Source: Leekyejoonella antrihumi (GTDB taxonomy: Bacteria > Actinomycetota > Actinomycetes > Actinomycetales > Dermatophilaceae). From it: a stretch of 64,000 nucleotides of DNA. Under the pieces are notes generated by a model. The model made no database searches and had not been told where the DNA came from. It saw only the letters and a list, made by a program, of their open reading frames with translations. Shown in pieces: positions 8,887-18,576 of this stretch (position 1 is the first letter of the stretch; each line of letters begins with the position of its first letter). Location: NCBI RefSeq assembly GCF_007845645.1, contig NZ_VCQV01000018.1:1-64000 (forward strand). Reading direction: 5' to 3'. A program made the position numbers and the translations under genes.

Positions 8887-9330
8887 TCAGCCGCACTCCC
8901 CGTGCAGCCCCAGCTGATGGCGGACCGTGCTCGAGACCGCTCCGCAGCCGACCTCATAGCTGCCGAGGGATGTTACGGTCCACGCCGACCCCACCCGGTG
9001 CAGGAGCACCTGCGCGGGGTCCGTACGGCCGTCGCGCGGCGTCGCGACGGCGCCGGCCCACGAGCCGTGGAGGCGAATGGCGCTCACCGTCACGTCCGAT
9101 GCCGGCACATCGCCAAGCAGCCGGCTGTGCAGGACCGCCGCCGTGATCGCCTTGTTCGTCGACACGGAGCGGGCACTGGATCCAGGCACGCCGGTCGCCG
9201 AGACGTGTGCGACGCGCGCAATGGGCGCATTTGAGGTATGTGGGGTGGCACTCGCCATGCCCGGCACCAGGGCCGTTCCGACGGCCGCCGCCATCACCGC
9301 AAGCGTCGTCCCGATAGCCATGCGCTTCAT
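8887..9330 (-). CDS. Small secreted protein of unknown function
   Basis: A 147-residue protein. ATG 9330 is supported by GAAGGAG eight bases upstream. The N-terminus MKRMAIGTTLAVMAAAVG...GMASATP is a Sec-type signal peptide with a likely A-x-A cleavage site near residue 27. The mature part is a ~115-residue domain with two cysteines near the C-terminus (EVGCG and HGECG) that could form a disulfide. No family was recognised. It is probably exported and is flanked by a hairpin on its 3' side. Confidence 0.65.
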   Translation of the reverse strand: MKRMAIGTTLAVMAAAVGTALVPGMASATPHTSNAPIARVAHVSATGVPGSSARSVSTNKAITAAVLHSRLLGDVPASDVTVSAIRLHGSWAGAVATPRDGRTDPAQVLLHRVGSAWTVTSLGSYEVGCGAVSSTVRHQLGLHGECG

Positions 9331-9554
9331 CCAGTGCTCCTTCTCAATCCGGCGCAAAATGCGCCCCCGAGTGTGTCGCCCCTCCGGCCGACACCAGGAA
9401 GACTCCCGAGATGCCCGGGAGGTTGGCACCGGCGCGGTGTCGTCACCGGATCGTGACCTTCTACCGCCGTCGAAGCGTGCGGGGAGATCTGCTGCATCGG
9501 ACAGACAATCGCATCGGACGGACAGTCCATAACCCCGCAGTGCAGGATGGACGA

Positions 9555-10658
9555 ATGATGCATCCGGAGATCGCCACTCTTGCCGAGCTCGATCGAGCTC
9601 TCACGGATGGGCGCTCGCTCCGGGGACTCCGCCTGCAGGATCTCGACCTGCGCGGGCGCGAGGGCGAACTGCTTGCGCACCGGAAGATCGAGGGTCTGGT
9701 CGTCCTGGGTGGCCGCCTGTCGCCCGCACTGGATGCGCATCTGCGCGCCGAGGGGGCGCTGATCTTTCCAACAGATCCTGGGCTACCGGTCAACCCCTAC
9801 CGCGCTCACCTCTATCGGCCGACCGAGCTCTATAACGGCCTGGTCGAGTCCGGTTATGCAGCAACCCCGGACGCACATGCATACGCGTGGTCCCAGGACC
9901 CGGATCGGCGGCGGGACGCCTACGCGACACTGATCACGGCGATCCACGACGACTCGATCCTTGACGCCCTCGATGAGCTCGTGGTCCGTCGGTCCGTCGT
10001 CGGTGTCATGGGTGGGCATGCCGAGCGGCGCGGGACCACGCAGTATGCGCGGGCGGCGCACCTCGGTCTGCGACTCGCCGACCGGGGGTTTCTCGTGGCG
10101 ACCGGCGGCGGTCCCGGATCGATGGAAGCGACCAATCTCGGTGCCTTCACCACGAACTCGGCAGATCTCGACCACGCCCTGACTCAGCTGGCGCGGGCGC
10201 CCGAATTCGCCGACGGCATCGACGGCTGGGCGTTGCCCGCCCTGCGTCTGCATCATGAGTTGGCCACCGATCCGCGCACCTCGACGCGCAGCCTGGGGGT
10301 GCCAACCTGGTTCTACGGGCACGAACCGCCCAACCTGTTCGGCCATTGGATTGCCAAGTTCTTCAGCAACGCCATCCGCGAGGACATCCTCCTGGCTCGA
10401 TGCGACGCCGGCATCATTGTGCTGCCGGGAGCCGCGGGGACGGTCCAGGAGATCTTCCAGACTGCGACGCACCTCTACTACGGGAGGTCGACCCGCCAAC
10501 CGCCCCTCGTGCTGGTCGGGCACGAGCACTGGACGACCACCATCCCGGCGTGGGATGTGCTGCAGCGCCTCGCCGACGGTCGCGCGATGTCCTCGGCCAT
10601 CCACCTGGTCGACACCGTGGACGATGCGCTCGACGTGGTCGGCGACCCGGTCGACTAG
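9555..10658 (+). CDS. LOG-like Rossmann-fold nucleotide-binding protein
   Basis: A 367-residue protein whose central region carries VGVMGGHAERRG, then ATGGGPGSMEATNLGA and, later, LPGAAGTVQEIFQ. These correspond to the GGGxxGxMG and PGGxGTxxE motifs of the LOG / TIGR00730 ('lysine decarboxylase-like') family, some of which release cytokinin-type bases from nucleotide monophosphates. The second Gly of PGG is Ala here. The extra N-terminal ~130 residues place it in the longer actinobacterial branch, whose substrate is not established. ATG codons at 9555 and 9558 are both possible starts. Its stop is 10 bases from the convergent flavodoxin-like gene. Confidence 0.75.
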   Translation: MMHPEIATLAELDRALTDGRSLRGLRLQDLDLRGREGELLAHRKIEGLVVLGGRLSPALDAHLRAEGALIFPTDPGLPVNPYRAHLYRPTELYNGLVESGYAATPDAHAYAWSQDPDRRRDAYATLITAIHDDSILDALDELVVRRSVVGVMGGHAERRGTTQYARAAHLGLRLADRGFLVATGGGPGSMEATNLGAFTTNSADLDHALTQLARAPEFADGIDGWALPALRLHHELATDPRTSTRSLGVPTWFYGHEPPNLFGHWIAKFFSNAIREDILLARCDAGIIVLPGAAGTVQEIFQTATHLYYGRSTRQPPLVLVGHEHWTTTIPAWDVLQRLADGRAMSSAIHLVDTVDDALDVVGDPVD

Positions 10659-10668
10659 GACCGGTCGA

Positions 10669-11163
10669 TCAGCCCTCGGCGACAAGGGCGGCGATCGTCG
10701 CGCCCAGTTCGTATGCCGAGGCGAGCGACTTCTCGTCGAGGTCACCCATGACGTCGAGCACGTCGTAACCCTGCGCCCACTGCAGCGCACCCGTGATGGA
10801 CAGCACGGCACGCACCGCACCCGTGGTGTCGTAGCGACCGTGCACGTACAAGCCGAACGGTCGCTTGGCCGTCACACCGGCCGACTCGTCCGCCGCACCA
10901 CCTGCCGACAGCGACCCGCCGACCTGTAGGAAGGTCGAGTCGAAGAAGTGCTTCAGCGCGCCACTCATGTATCCGAAGTTCGCCGGAGTCCCCAGCACGT
11001 AGCCGTCCGATGCCAGGACGTCGGCTGCGGTGGTCTCCAATGCCTGCCGCTCGAGCACGTCCACGCCCTCGATGGCGTCGTCACGCGTGCCCGCCAGCAC
11101 GGCCTCGGTGAGGCGGCGCATACCGGCGGTCGGTGAGTGATGCACGACGAGCAGCTGGGCCAT
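10669..11163 (-). CDS. Flavodoxin / NAD(P)H-dependent FMN reductase family protein
   Basis: A 164-residue single-domain protein. The N-terminal LLVVHHSPTAGMRRLTEAVL is an FMN phosphate-binding loop, and GTPANFGYMSGALKHFFD is the second FMN-contact loop characteristic of the WrbA/flavodoxin-like fold. It probably binds FMN and works as a cytosolic quinone or nitro-group reductase, but the electron acceptor is unknown. It stands alone on the minus strand, 45 bases downstream of purU, and could be co-transcribed with purU. Confidence 0.78.
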   Translation of the reverse strand: MAQLLVVHHSPTAGMRRLTEAVLAGTRDDAIEGVDVLERQALETTAADVLASDGYVLGTPANFGYMSGALKHFFDSTFLQVGGSLSAGGAADESAGVTAKRPFGLYVHGRYDTTGAVRAVLSITGALQWAQGYDVLDVMGDLDEKSLASAYELGATIAALVAEG

Positions 11164-11208
11164 TCGCCCACCATAGACCTACGCGAATCGGTCAGGACTC
11201 CAGCGAGA

Positions 11209-12078
11209 TCAGTCGAAGACAATCGTGCGTCGGCCCCTTAAGACCACTCGATGCTCCACGTGCCACCGCACCGCCCGCGCCAGCGCCATGGCCTCCAGCT
11301 CCTCACCGGCGGTGGCGAGCTGCGCGGGCGACATCCGGTGATCCACGCGGCGGAAGTCCTGCTCGATGATCGGGCCCTCGTCAAGATCTGCGGTGACATA
11401 GTGCGCGGTCGCACCGATCACCTTGACTCCACGTTCGTGAGCCTGCCGATAAGGCCCGGCCCCCTTGAAGCTCGGCAGCAGCGAGTGGTGGATGTTGATG
11501 ACCTGCCCCGCCATCTGCCGACACACCGCCGGAGACAGGATCTGCATGTAGCGCGCGAGGACTACTGTGTCCAGACGCTGTTCGCCGATGATCCGTAGCA
11601 TCTGCGTCTCCGCGGCATCCTTCGTCGACGCGGAGACGGGCACGTGATGGAAGGGGACACCGTGCCACCGCACGATGTCCTCCAGATCCGGATGGTTCGA
11701 GACGACCGCGCCGATCTCGGCGTTCAGCTGCCCCGACTGCACGCGAAAGAGCAGATCCCGCAGGCAGTGCGGCGCCTTGGACACCATCACCAGCAGTCGG
11801 GCACGCTGCGCGGCATCATGCACCTGCACGTCCATGTCGTAGGTCGCGCGCGGGCCCTCCATCGCAGCCCGCAGCTCATCGACGCTGAGCGCGTCCCCCT
11901 CTCGCACCAGGTGCATCCGCAGGTGGAACTGCCCTGAGGTGGTGTCGGCGAACTGCTGGCTGTCCGCGATCGTGAGCTGATGCTCAAGAACCACACCGGT
12001 GAGTGCGTGCACGATGCCGCGGCGCTCCGGGCACGAGACGGTCAGCACGAACTCGCGTCCCGGACCCGATGGGTTCAC
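11209..12078 (-). CDS. purU: Formyltetrahydrofolate deformylase
   Basis: A 289-residue protein with an N-terminal ACT domain (FVLTVSCPERRGIVHALTG, about residues 9-85) and a C-terminal formyltransferase fold. The signature NIHHSLLPSFKGAGPYRQAH supplies the catalytic His, and YVTADLDEGPIIEQD supplies the catalytic Asp. It hydrolyses 10-formyl-THF to THF and formate, balancing one-carbon units and supplying formate to PurT-type purine synthesis. The length matches the family. The GTG start at 12078 is preceded by GGAGAG. The gene is complete. Confidence 0.93.
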   Translation of the reverse strand: MNPSGPGREFVLTVSCPERRGIVHALTGVVLEHQLTIADSQQFADTTSGQFHLRMHLVREGDALSVDELRAAMEGPRATYDMDVQVHDAAQRARLLVMVSKAPHCLRDLLFRVQSGQLNAEIGAVVSNHPDLEDIVRWHGVPFHHVPVSASTKDAAETQMLRIIGEQRLDTVVLARYMQILSPAVCRQMAGQVINIHHSLLPSFKGAGPYRQAHERGVKVIGATAHYVTADLDEGPIIEQDFRRVDHRMSPAQLATAGEELEAMALARAVRWHVEHRVVLRGRRTIVFD

Positions 12079-12158
12079 GGTGCTCTCCTACGTGTCATCC
12101 GTGCATGGCGGCGAGCGCCATACATTGCCTTGGGCCAACCGTAGCGCCGGCGAAGTGG

Positions 12159-13016
12159 TCAACCCACGGGGCCATGACCATCCTTCGTGACCGCCGGACC
12201 GGGCACCGGCGTCGCATCTACGAGCGACACAACGGTCGGCGGGCGGTTCGCCTTCGCGCGCCACGCCGACCACATCCTTCGCAGGCCGACCTGACCCCAC
12301 GCGGCCGCCACCAGGATCAGCACCGCCACGATCCCGTCGAGCCACCAGTGGTTGGCGGTCGACACGACGACGAAAACAGTTGCCACCGGGTAGAGCAGCG
12401 CAAGGAACCGCCATCGGCTGCCACTCACTCGCACGACGTACCAGCCGATGAGTACCGCCCACAGGACGTGCACCGACGGCATTGCCGACAGCTCATCGAC
12501 ATTGAGACCCGCACCATAGACCGACTGCCCGTAGCGCGCGGCGGTGTCGACGTACCCGGGTAGCAGCCGAGGCGGCGCGACCGGCAGGAACGCCACCAGC
12601 AGGCACACGCCCGTGCTGACTGCCATCGTCGTACGGACCGCCGGATACCTGTCGCGATGCCTGAAGAACAGCCACAGCAGGAAGATGCCCATCCCGTTGA
12701 AGTGCGCCATCGCGTAGTACAGGTTCTCGGCACGCACGAGGTCCGGGTGCCCGAGGACAAGGTGTTGCATCCAGTGCTCGGAGGGCAGCCGTAGCGTGTG
12801 CTGGAACCGCTCGATCCACCGTGCCCGAGCGAACGCGTCCGCCGCGCCCGAGCGCGAGATCAGCTGCGCCAGCTGCCAGGCCGCGAAGAGGCCGGCAAGG
12901 ATGCTGATCTCCAACAGAATCGCGGCCACACGACGCAGCCGTCGGCGCAGCACCACTGACGAGGCGATGGCAACCAGGCAGACGGTCAACGCCTGCTGCC
13001 AGGAGAGCAAGCCCAC
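12159..13016 (-). CDS. PAP2-superfamily membrane phosphatase / aureobasidin-resistance-like protein
   Basis: A 285-residue integral membrane protein with about six helices. The motifs LPVAPPRLLP, SAMPSVHVLWAV and ANHWWLDGIVAVLI fit the bacterial inositol-phosphorylceramide-synthase-like branch of the PAP2 superfamily, where the His of 'PSxH' and the His...D of 'HWWLD' form the active site. It probably acts on a lipid phosphate or transfers a phospho-head group at the membrane. The GTG start at 13016 follows GAGGAGG. The Pro/Val-rich cytosolic tail (last ~35 residues) is not conserved. Confidence 0.78.
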   Translation of the reverse strand: MGLLSWQQALTVCLVAIASSVVLRRRLRRVAAILLEISILAGLFAAWQLAQLISRSGAADAFARARWIERFQHTLRLPSEHWMQHLVLGHPDLVRAENLYYAMAHFNGMGIFLLWLFFRHRDRYPAVRTTMAVSTGVCLLVAFLPVAPPRLLPGYVDTAARYGQSVYGAGLNVDELSAMPSVHVLWAVLIGWYVVRVSGSRWRFLALLYPVATVFVVVSTANHWWLDGIVAVLILVAAAWGQVGLRRMWSAWRAKANRPPTVVSLVDATPVPGPAVTKDGHGPVG

Positions 13017-13062
13017 GCGCGCCTCCTCGGTATGCCGCTTTAGTGTCTCAGGGTGGTTTTTT

Positions 13063-13183
13063 CCGGGGTCCCCGCGAAGTATCGCAGCGAGCTTGCGAGC
13101 GAAGAACTTCGTGGGGTGGTCTTTTCCGGGGTCCCCGCGAAGTATCGCAGCGAGCTTGCGAGCGAAGAACTTCGTGGGGTGGA
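13063..13183. repeat. Tandem 63-bp palindromic element directly after rlmN
   Basis: Two head-to-tail copies start at 13063 and 13126, each beginning CCGGGGTCCCCGCGAAGTAT and ending ACTTCGTGGGGTGG. The ends form an inverted repeat (CCCCGCGAAGT / ACTTCGTGGGG), with a second one inside (GCTTGCGAGC). The second copy abuts the rlmN stop codon at 13185. A related element lies directly after pyrH at 15900. On the minus strand they are placed to act as terminators or 3'-end stabilisers of those transcripts. Confidence 0.85.
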
Positions 13184-13184
13184 T

Positions 13185-14348
13185 TTAGGCCGTGGAGGCG
13201 GCGAGCTGGCCGCAGGCCCCATCGATGTCCGAGCCGCGCGTGTCGCGGATCGTCGTGGGAATGCCGTGTGCTCGCAGCCGCTCGACGAACTGCTGCTCGA
13301 CGCCCTTGCGGGAGGCGGTCCACTTCGAGCCCGGTGTGGGGTTGAGCGGGATCGGGTTGACGTGCACCCAGCCCTTGCCTCGGGCCCGGAGCTTCTCGCC
13401 CAGCAGGTCCGCGCGCCAGGCCTGGTCGTTCATGTCACGGATCAGCGCGTACTCGATCGACACGCGACGACCGGTCGTGTCGTAGTAGCGGTAGGCGGCG
13501 TCAAGCGCCTCGTCGACCGTCCATCGGGTATTGATCGGCACCAACTCATTGCGCAGCTCGTCGTCCGGGGCGTGCAGGGAGAGCGCCAGCGTCACGGGCA
13601 GGCCCTCGGCGGCGAACTTGTCGATCGCCGGCACCAGGCCGACGGTCGACATGGTCAGGCCGCGAGCGCTCATACCCAGGCCTCCCGGCGCCGGGTCGAC
13701 CAACCGGTGGATGGCGTTGATCGCCTGTCGGTAGTTCGCCAGCGCCTCACCCATGCCCATGAAGACGACGTTGGACACCCGCAAGGGCGTCTGCCGGTCC
13801 GCGTCGTCCAGGCCGGCGATCTCCCCGGAGCGCAGCATCCGGGCCCCGGCCACGACCTGCTCGACGATCTCGGCGGTCGACAGATTGCGGGTCAGCCCCT
13901 CCTGGCCGGTCGCACAGAACGGGCAGTTCATCCCGCAGCCGGCCTGGCTGGAGATGCACATCGTCACGCGGCCCGGGTAGCGCATCAGCACCGACTCGAC
14001 GAGCGCTCCGTCGAAGAGCCGCCAGACCTGCTTGATCGTCTGCCCGTTGTCGGCCACCAGCGAGCGGACACTGGTGAGCAGCTGCGGCAACATCGCACCG
14101 ACCAGCCCCTCACGCTCGGCCTTGGGCAAGTCCGTCATCTCGTCCGGGTCGGTGACCAGGTGCTCGAAGTAGTGCGTGGACAGCTGCTTTGCGCGAAAAC
14201 CCTTGTATCCCAGCTCTTGCACGGCGGCCGCGCGACCGGCCACATCGAGGTCGGCAAGGTGCTGCGGCGGCTTGCCCCGGCGGGGGGCCGTGAACGTCAG
14301 CTTCCCCGGCTCGGGGTGCGTCGTAGGATCGGGCAGGTTGGTCGGCAC
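13185..14348 (-). CDS. rlmN: 23S rRNA (adenine-2503-C2)-methyltransferase
   Basis: A 387-residue radical-SAM enzyme. The cluster-binding motif is C138-x3-C142-x2-C145 in [16 protein letters not shown]. The N-terminal accessory domain starts with [17 protein letters not shown], and the resolving cysteine region lies near the C-terminus ([17 protein letters not shown]). It methylates A2503 of 23S rRNA (and A37 of some tRNAs). GTG 14348 is preceded by AGGAAAG. The gene sits 12 bases downstream of cdsA in the conserved pyrH-frr-cdsA-rlmN order. Its 3' end is marked by the tandem palindromic element. Confidence 0.95.
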   Translation of the reverse strand: MPTNLPDPTTHPEPGKLTFTAPRRGKPPQHLADLDVAGRAAAVQELGYKGFRAKQLSTHYFEHLVTDPDEMTDLPKAEREGLVGAMLPQLLTSVRSLVADNGQTIKQVWRLFDGALVESVLMRYPGRVTMCISSQAGCGMNCPFCATGQEGLTRNLSTAEIVEQVVAGARMLRSGEIAGLDDADRQTPLRVSNVVFMGMGEALANYRQAINAIHRLVDPAPGGLGMSARGLTMSTVGLVPAIDKFAAEGLPVTLALSLHAPDDELRNELVPINTRWTVDEALDAAYRYYDTTGRRVSIEYALIRDMNDQAWRADLLGEKLRARGKGWVHVNPIPLNPTPGSKWTASRKGVEQQFVERLRAHGIPTTIRDTRGSDIDGACGQLAASTA

Positions 14349-14360
14349 GAGTCTTTCCTG

Positions 14361-15260
14361 TCAGGAGATGGGAACGAAGGCGGTGAGCACCGCCCAGACG
14401 ACGGGGGCGGCCAGCAGCAGGGAGTCCAGCCGGTCCATCAGCCCGCCATGGCCAGGGATCAGGTTGCCCATGTCCTTGATGCCGAGATCACGTTTGATCA
14501 TCGACTCGCACAGGTCGCCGATGGTTGCCGCCAGCACCACGAGCGAACCGAGAATGGCTCCGATCCACCAGTGTCCGTGCAGGACCAGGCTGACCGTGAG
14601 CGCACCGGCCACCACGCACCACAGCACCGAACCCGCGAAACCCTCCCACGACTTCTTCGGCGACACGCTGGGGGCCATCGGGTGCTTCCCGGCGATCACC
14701 CCGAACAGGTATCCCCCGATGTCGCTGGAAATCGTCACGACGATGAACACGACAATGCGCCCCGGACCGTCCGACGCGTGCAGCATCAGCATCGCGAACG
14801 ACACGAGAGTCGGCACGTACAACGTGACCAACACGGCACCGGACAGGTCTTTGACCGCCTCCGCGGGCGCGCCGAACGAGCACCAGACCAGCAGAATCAG
14901 CAACGCACCGACAACGCACGCGGACAGCGCCTGCGGGCCCCAGATGTAGGCGATGATCGGCAGCCCCGCGGCCGCCGCCATGGTCGGGATGGCCGGCGGG
15001 TGGATCCCCCCGTGCCCCATCGCGCGCAGCAACTCGTAGACCCCGATGACCGAGGCCAGGGTCGCCACGACGATGAACAGTTCTTTGCGAGTGAACAGCG
15101 ACACCAGCACCAGGGCGCCGAGCAGCACCCCGGTGCCTATCGCGGCATACAGGTTGCGGCCGGCTCGAGGTGTCGGGTTGGACTTGTCCGCCGGGGCCGG
15201 CGGGTCGCCGTGCTGGCGGGCCTTGCGGGCAGCGCGGCGGGAGGTGGGTGGTTCGGACAT
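14361..15260 (-). CDS. cdsA: Phosphatidate cytidylyltransferase
   Basis: A 299-residue membrane enzyme that makes CDP-diacylglycerol from phosphatidate and CTP. The diagnostic C-terminal signature is present: S-x3-R-D-LGIKDMGNLIPGHGGLMDRLDS. About eight membrane helices follow a ~40-residue basic, Pro-rich cytosolic N-terminus. A TTG further upstream (15284) would overlap frr; ATG 15260 is preferred because it starts MSEPPTSRRAARK just 13 bases after the frr stop. The usual actinobacterial neighbours (frr upstream, rlmN downstream) are both present. Confidence 0.93.
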   Translation of the reverse strand: MSEPPTSRRAARKARQHGDPPAPADKSNPTPRAGRNLYAAIGTGVLLGALVLVSLFTRKELFIVVATLASVIGVYELLRAMGHGGIHPPAIPTMAAAAGLPIIAYIWGPQALSACVVGALLILLVWCSFGAPAEAVKDLSGAVLVTLYVPTLVSFAMLMLHASDGPGRIVVFIVVTISSDIGGYLFGVIAGKHPMAPSVSPKKSWEGFAGSVLWCVVAGALTVSLVLHGHWWIGAILGSLVVLAATIGDLCESMIKRDLGIKDMGNLIPGHGGLMDRLDSLLLAAPVVWAVLTAFVPIS

Positions 15261-15273
15261 GGTGACGGACTGC

Positions 15274-15840
15274 TCAGACCTCAAGCAGGTCGGTCTCCTT
15301 GGCCTTCAGCACGCTGTCGATGGTCTCGACGTGCTGGCGGGTGAGCGTCTCGAGCTCCTTCTCGGCCCGGCTCCCCTCGTCCTCGCCGACGTCGCCGTCC
15401 TTCACGTGCCGGTCGATCTCTTCCTTCGCCTTCCGGCGCACGTTGCGGATCGACACCTTGGCATCCTCCGCCTTCGTGCGCGCCAGCTTGATGTAGTCCC
15501 GCCGGCGCTCCTCGGTCAGCTGCGGCAGGATGATCCGGATGACATTGCCGTCGTTGCTGGGGTTGACTCCGAGGTCCGACTCACGCAAGGCCTTTTCGAT
15601 CGCCGTGATCGACCCCTTGTCGAAGGGCTGCACCAGCACCGTGCGCGCCTCGGGCGTCTGGAATGATGCGAGCTGCTGCAACGGAGTCGGCGCGCCGTAG
15701 TAGTCCACGTTCACCTTGTTGAACATCGCGGCATTCGCGCGGCCGGTGCGAATCGACGCGAAGTCCTCCTTGGCGACCTCGAGGGCCTTTTCCATCTTCT
15801 CCTCGGCCTCGAGGAGACTGTCGTCGATACTGCCGTCCAT
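15274..15840 (-). CDS. frr: Ribosome recycling factor
   Basis: A 188-residue all-helical protein with the RRF landmarks [49 protein letters not shown] and the C-terminal helical hairpin ending [14 protein letters not shown]. With EF-G it splits post-termination ribosomes. The size is that of the family (about 185). It lies between pyrH (upstream, across a palindromic element) and cdsA (13 bases downstream). Confidence 0.96.
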   Translation of the reverse strand: MDGSIDDSLLEAEEKMEKALEVAKEDFASIRTGRANAAMFNKVNVDYYGAPTPLQQLASFQTPEARTVLVQPFDKGSITAIEKALRESDLGVNPSNDGNVIRIILPQLTEERRRDYIKLARTKAEDAKVSIRNVRRKAKEEIDRHVKDGDVGEDEGSRAEKELETLTRQHVETIDSVLKAKETDLLEV

Positions 15841-15899
15841 CGTTGCTCGGCTCCCTATGTCGTGATGGGTGTGATCCAGTGCCTACTCGGTGAGGCCAA

Positions 15900-15956
15900 C
15901 CCGGGGTCCCAGCGAAGTATCGAGCGAGGAACGAGCGAGAACTTCGCTGGGTGGGT
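15900..15956. repeat. Palindromic element directly after pyrH
   Basis: CCGGGGTCCCAGCGAAGTAT at 15901 is followed by GCGAGGAACGAGCGAG and ACTTCGCTGGGTGGG, ending one base before the pyrH stop codon (15957). The arms CCCAGCGAAGT and ACTTCGCTGGG are a perfect 11-bp inverted repeat. It is the same element type, in the same orientation, as the tandem pair after rlmN. Confidence 0.8.
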
Positions 15957-16685
15957 CTAAACCGTCACCAGTGTTCCGATCTTCTCACCTTGCAGCGCCC
16001 GGGTGATATTTCCTTCACCTTCCATGCCGAAGACCACCATCGGCAGCTTGTTCTCCCCGCACAGTGCAAAGGCCGTCTGGTCCATGACGCGCAGGCCCTT
16101 CTCGACCGCCTCGTCGTAGTGCAGCACATCAATCTTCGTGGCGGTCGGGTCGGTCTTCGGATCCGCTGTGTACACACCGTCGACGCCGCTCTTGGCGACC
16201 ATCACCACGTCGCACTTGTTCTCCAGTGCCCGCTGGACGGCCACGGTGTCGGTGGAGAAGAACGGCATACCCATGCCCGCGCCGAAGATGACCACGCGGC
16301 CCTTCTCCATGTGCCGGATCGCGCGGCGCGGGATGTAGGGCTCGGCCACCTGTCCCATGGTGATGGCGGTCTGGACCCGCGTGTCGACGCCCTCCTTCTC
16401 CAGGAAGTCCTGCAGGGCGAGGCAGTTCATCACGATTCCGAGCATGCCCATGTAGTCGGCACGAACCCGGTCCATCCCCTTTTGCTGCAGCTCCGCTCCG
16501 CGGAAGAAGTTACCGCCCCCGATGACGATGGCGATCTGCACGCCGCTGCGTGCCGCGGCGGCGATCTGCCGCGCCATACCGCGCACCACGTCGGGATCGA
16601 GACCGACCTCGCCTCCCCCAAACACCTCGCCGGAGAGCTTGAGGAGCACCCGCTGTGGATTCTGCGTGGTTGTGGGGTAGCTCAT
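15957..16685 (-). CDS. pyrH: UMP kinase
   Basis: A 242-residue amino-acid-kinase-fold enzyme: [13 protein letters not shown] at the N-terminus, [14 protein letters not shown], the UMP-binding [20 protein letters not shown], then [19 protein letters not shown] and [13 protein letters not shown]. It phosphorylates UMP to UDP; bacterial PyrH is hexameric and regulated by GTP/UTP. ATG 16685 (MSYPTTT) is preceded by GGGAGG. Open frame continues upstream, but that stretch lacks family similarity. It normally follows tsf; here a permease/acs/satP block separates them. Confidence 0.95.
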   Translation of the reverse strand: MSYPTTTQNPQRVLLKLSGEVFGGGEVGLDPDVVRGMARQIAAAARSGVQIAIVIGGGNFFRGAELQQKGMDRVRADYMGMLGIVMNCLALQDFLEKEGVDTRVQTAITMGQVAEPYIPRRAIRHMEKGRVVIFGAGMGMPFFSTDTVAVQRALENKCDVVMVAKSGVDGVYTADPKTDPTATKIDVLHYDEAVEKGLRVMDQTAFALCGENKLPMVVFGMEGEGNITRALQGEKIGTLVTV

Positions 16686-16837
16686 CTGGCCTCCCGGCAA
16701 TGGGCGCGTACGGCGGTCGGTAAATCCTTCCACAACCGGATCCGCCCCTCGACTGTGGGGTCGGCCCGGGTGCTCGTCGGAAATCCTCACGGGTCTCGAC
16801 TCCCCATCCGCCGCTACTGCTGCCATACGTTGTTCGG

Positions 16838-18496
16838 ATGGACAGTTCTACGACTCGCGCCCGAGATGTCGCCGGCGAGGACGCAAAGCTTCGCAAGAGC
16901 CTGGGCTACTGGTCCCTGCTGGCGATGGGAGTCGGCAGCGTCATCGGATCGGGCTGGCTCTTCTCCGCGATGTACGCCGCGCAGACAGCCGGTCCCGCAT
17001 CGCTGATCGCCTGGGTCATCGGCGGCGCGCTGATGCTGATGATCGCGCTGGTCTTCGCCGAGCTGGGGATGGTGCGCCCCGAGTCCGGTGGGCTGGTGCG
17101 CTACCCGCTCTACTCCAACGGCAAGCTCGCGGCGACTGTGGTCGGCCTGGCGATGTGGCTCTCCTATGTCGGCAACCCACCCTCTGAGGCGTCCGGTGTG
17201 GTGCAGTATGCCTCCGCCTGGCTCGGCGGCGTCTATGACACCAAGGCCGAGAAGCTGACGCACTGGGGGATCCTGCTCGCCATCGTCCTGATGGCGGGCT
17301 TCGTCGTGCTGAACTACTTCGGCGTCCGACTCTTCGCCGAGTCGAACAACATCGTCACGGCCATCAAGATCATCATCCCGACGATCACGGTGATACTCCT
17401 GATCGTCAGCGGGTTCGACCACCAGCACGGTGCGGGTGGTTCCGCCAATTTCACCGGCCACGGGGGTTTTGCGCCAGAGGGGTACGGCGCGGCGCTGGGT
17501 GCCATCGCCTCGGCCGGGATGATCTTCGCCTACACCGGGTTCCGCAACATCATCGAGCTGTCGGGCGAGGCAAAGAACCCGCGCAAGGACATCCCCCGGG
17601 CCCTGGTCACGACCATCGTCTTCACGATCCTCCTGTACATCGCGTTGCAGATTGCCTTCCTGGCCGCCACGCCGGCGGACCTGCTCGCCAAGAGTGGCTG
17701 GTCGGGCATCAACTTCGACTCCCCGTATGCCGACCTGGCCAAGCTGCTCGGGTTCAGCTGGCTCTACTGGCTGCTCATCGCCGACTCCTCGCTGTCCCCT
17801 TCGGGATCCGGCATCGTCTACACGGCGTCCAACGGGCGCAACGTGTTCGGCCTGGCCAAGAACGGGCTGTTCCCCACCGCGGTGATGAAGATCCACCAGG
17901 GTTCGGGCATACCGCGCCGGGCACTGCTGCTCAACTTCGTCGTCGGGATCTGCTTCCTGCTGCCGCTGCCGAGCTGGCACGAGATCGTCGGCGTCATGAG
18001 CACCATGGCCGCCTTCACCTTCTCGATCGGTTCCATCACACTGCTCACCTTCCGTGCGGTCGGTCTGGGCAGCGAGCGGACACGCCTGAAGGGCATGGAG
18101 ATCATCGCCCCACTGGCCTTCATCGTCAGCTCGCTGGTGATCTTCTGGTCGACTTGGCCGGACCTGAAGAAGACGATCCCGGTCGTCGTGATCGCCGTCG
18201 TCTGGTATGCCGTCCTGCACATCCGGGGAAACCTCGGGATGGACGAGATCCGCGGCGGTGGCTGGCTGGTCGTCTATCTCGCGGCGATGTATGTCATGTC
18301 CTACATCGGCTCCTTCGGCGGCCAGGACTGGATCACCGCGCCCTGGGACACCATCGTCGCCGCCGCCATTGCGATCGGCTGCTACGTCTGGGGACTGCGT
18401 GAGGGTGTGACCTACATGACGGCGCACCCGGAGATCGTCGAAAGCCTGCAGGCCCACGCCGGCGACGAGGAGGCCCCCGAAGTGAGCGTCGCGTAG
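16838..18496 (+). CDS. APC-family amino acid permease
   Basis: A 552-residue, roughly 12-helix transporter. Helix 1 begins [23 protein letters not shown], with the broken-helix Gly-rich motif of APC permeases. The block [26 protein letters not shown] in helix 6 and the adjoining loop is diagnostic, and resembles the aspartate:proton symporter (YveA) branch. Its substrate is probably an amino acid, but which one cannot be decided. It is on the plus strand, facing away from pyrH with 152 bases between the two starts, and ends in a strong hairpin. Being plus-strand inside a minus-strand backbone marks it as an insertion. Confidence 0.85.
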   Translation: MDSSTTRARDVAGEDAKLRKSLGYWSLLAMGVGSVIGSGWLFSAMYAAQTAGPASLIAWVIGGALMLMIALVFAELGMVRPESGGLVRYPLYSNGKLAATVVGLAMWLSYVGNPPSEASGVVQYASAWLGGVYDTKAEKLTHWGILLAIVLMAGFVVLNYFGVRLFAESNNIVTAIKIIIPTITVILLIVSGFDHQHGAGGSANFTGHGGFAPEGYGAALGAIASAGMIFAYTGFRNIIELSGEAKNPRKDIPRALVTTIVFTILLYIALQIAFLAATPADLLAKSGWSGINFDSPYADLAKLLGFSWLYWLLIADSSLSPSGSGIVYTASNGRNVFGLAKNGLFPTAVMKIHQGSGIPRRALLLNFVVGICFLLPLPSWHEIVGVMSTMAAFTFSIGSITLLTFRAVGLGSERTRLKGMEIIAPLAFIVSSLVIFWSTWPDLKKTIPVVVIAVVWYAVLHIRGNLGMDEIRGGGWLVVYLAAMYVMSYIGSFGGQDWITAPWDTIVAAAIAIGCYVWGLREGVTYMTAHPEIVESLQAHAGDEEAPEVSVA

Positions 18497-18520
18497 GCGA
18501 GCCTCACCGCATACGACAGA

Positions 18521-18563
18521 AGGCTGGGGTGCACCGAAAATCGGTGCATCCCAGCCTCTTTCT
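18521..18563. terminator. Bidirectional terminator between the permease and acs
   Basis: A 17-bp stem (AGGCTGGGGTGCACCGA at 18521-18537, complement at 18541-18557, one G-T pair) with a 3-base loop is followed by CTTTCT on the plus strand and TTCTGT on the minus strand. It sits between the convergent permease and acs stops and can serve both. Confidence 0.85.
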
Positions 18564-18576
18564 GCCCAGCGGCCGA

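Noticed and set aside
13063-13183. Insertion sequence or MITE with target-site duplication
   Set aside because: No transposase, and no clear flanking duplication; copies sit precisely after stop codons instead of randomly.
13053-15344. Very long plus-strand open frame opposite rlmN, cdsA and frr
   Set aside because: It is the antisense shadow of three well-conserved genes; its product is Arg/His-rich with no family resemblance, as expected from high-GC codon bias.
16814-18457. Long minus-strand open frame opposite the APC permease
   Set aside because: Asp/Arg/Gly-rich shadow; the plus strand encodes a coherent 12-helix transporter.
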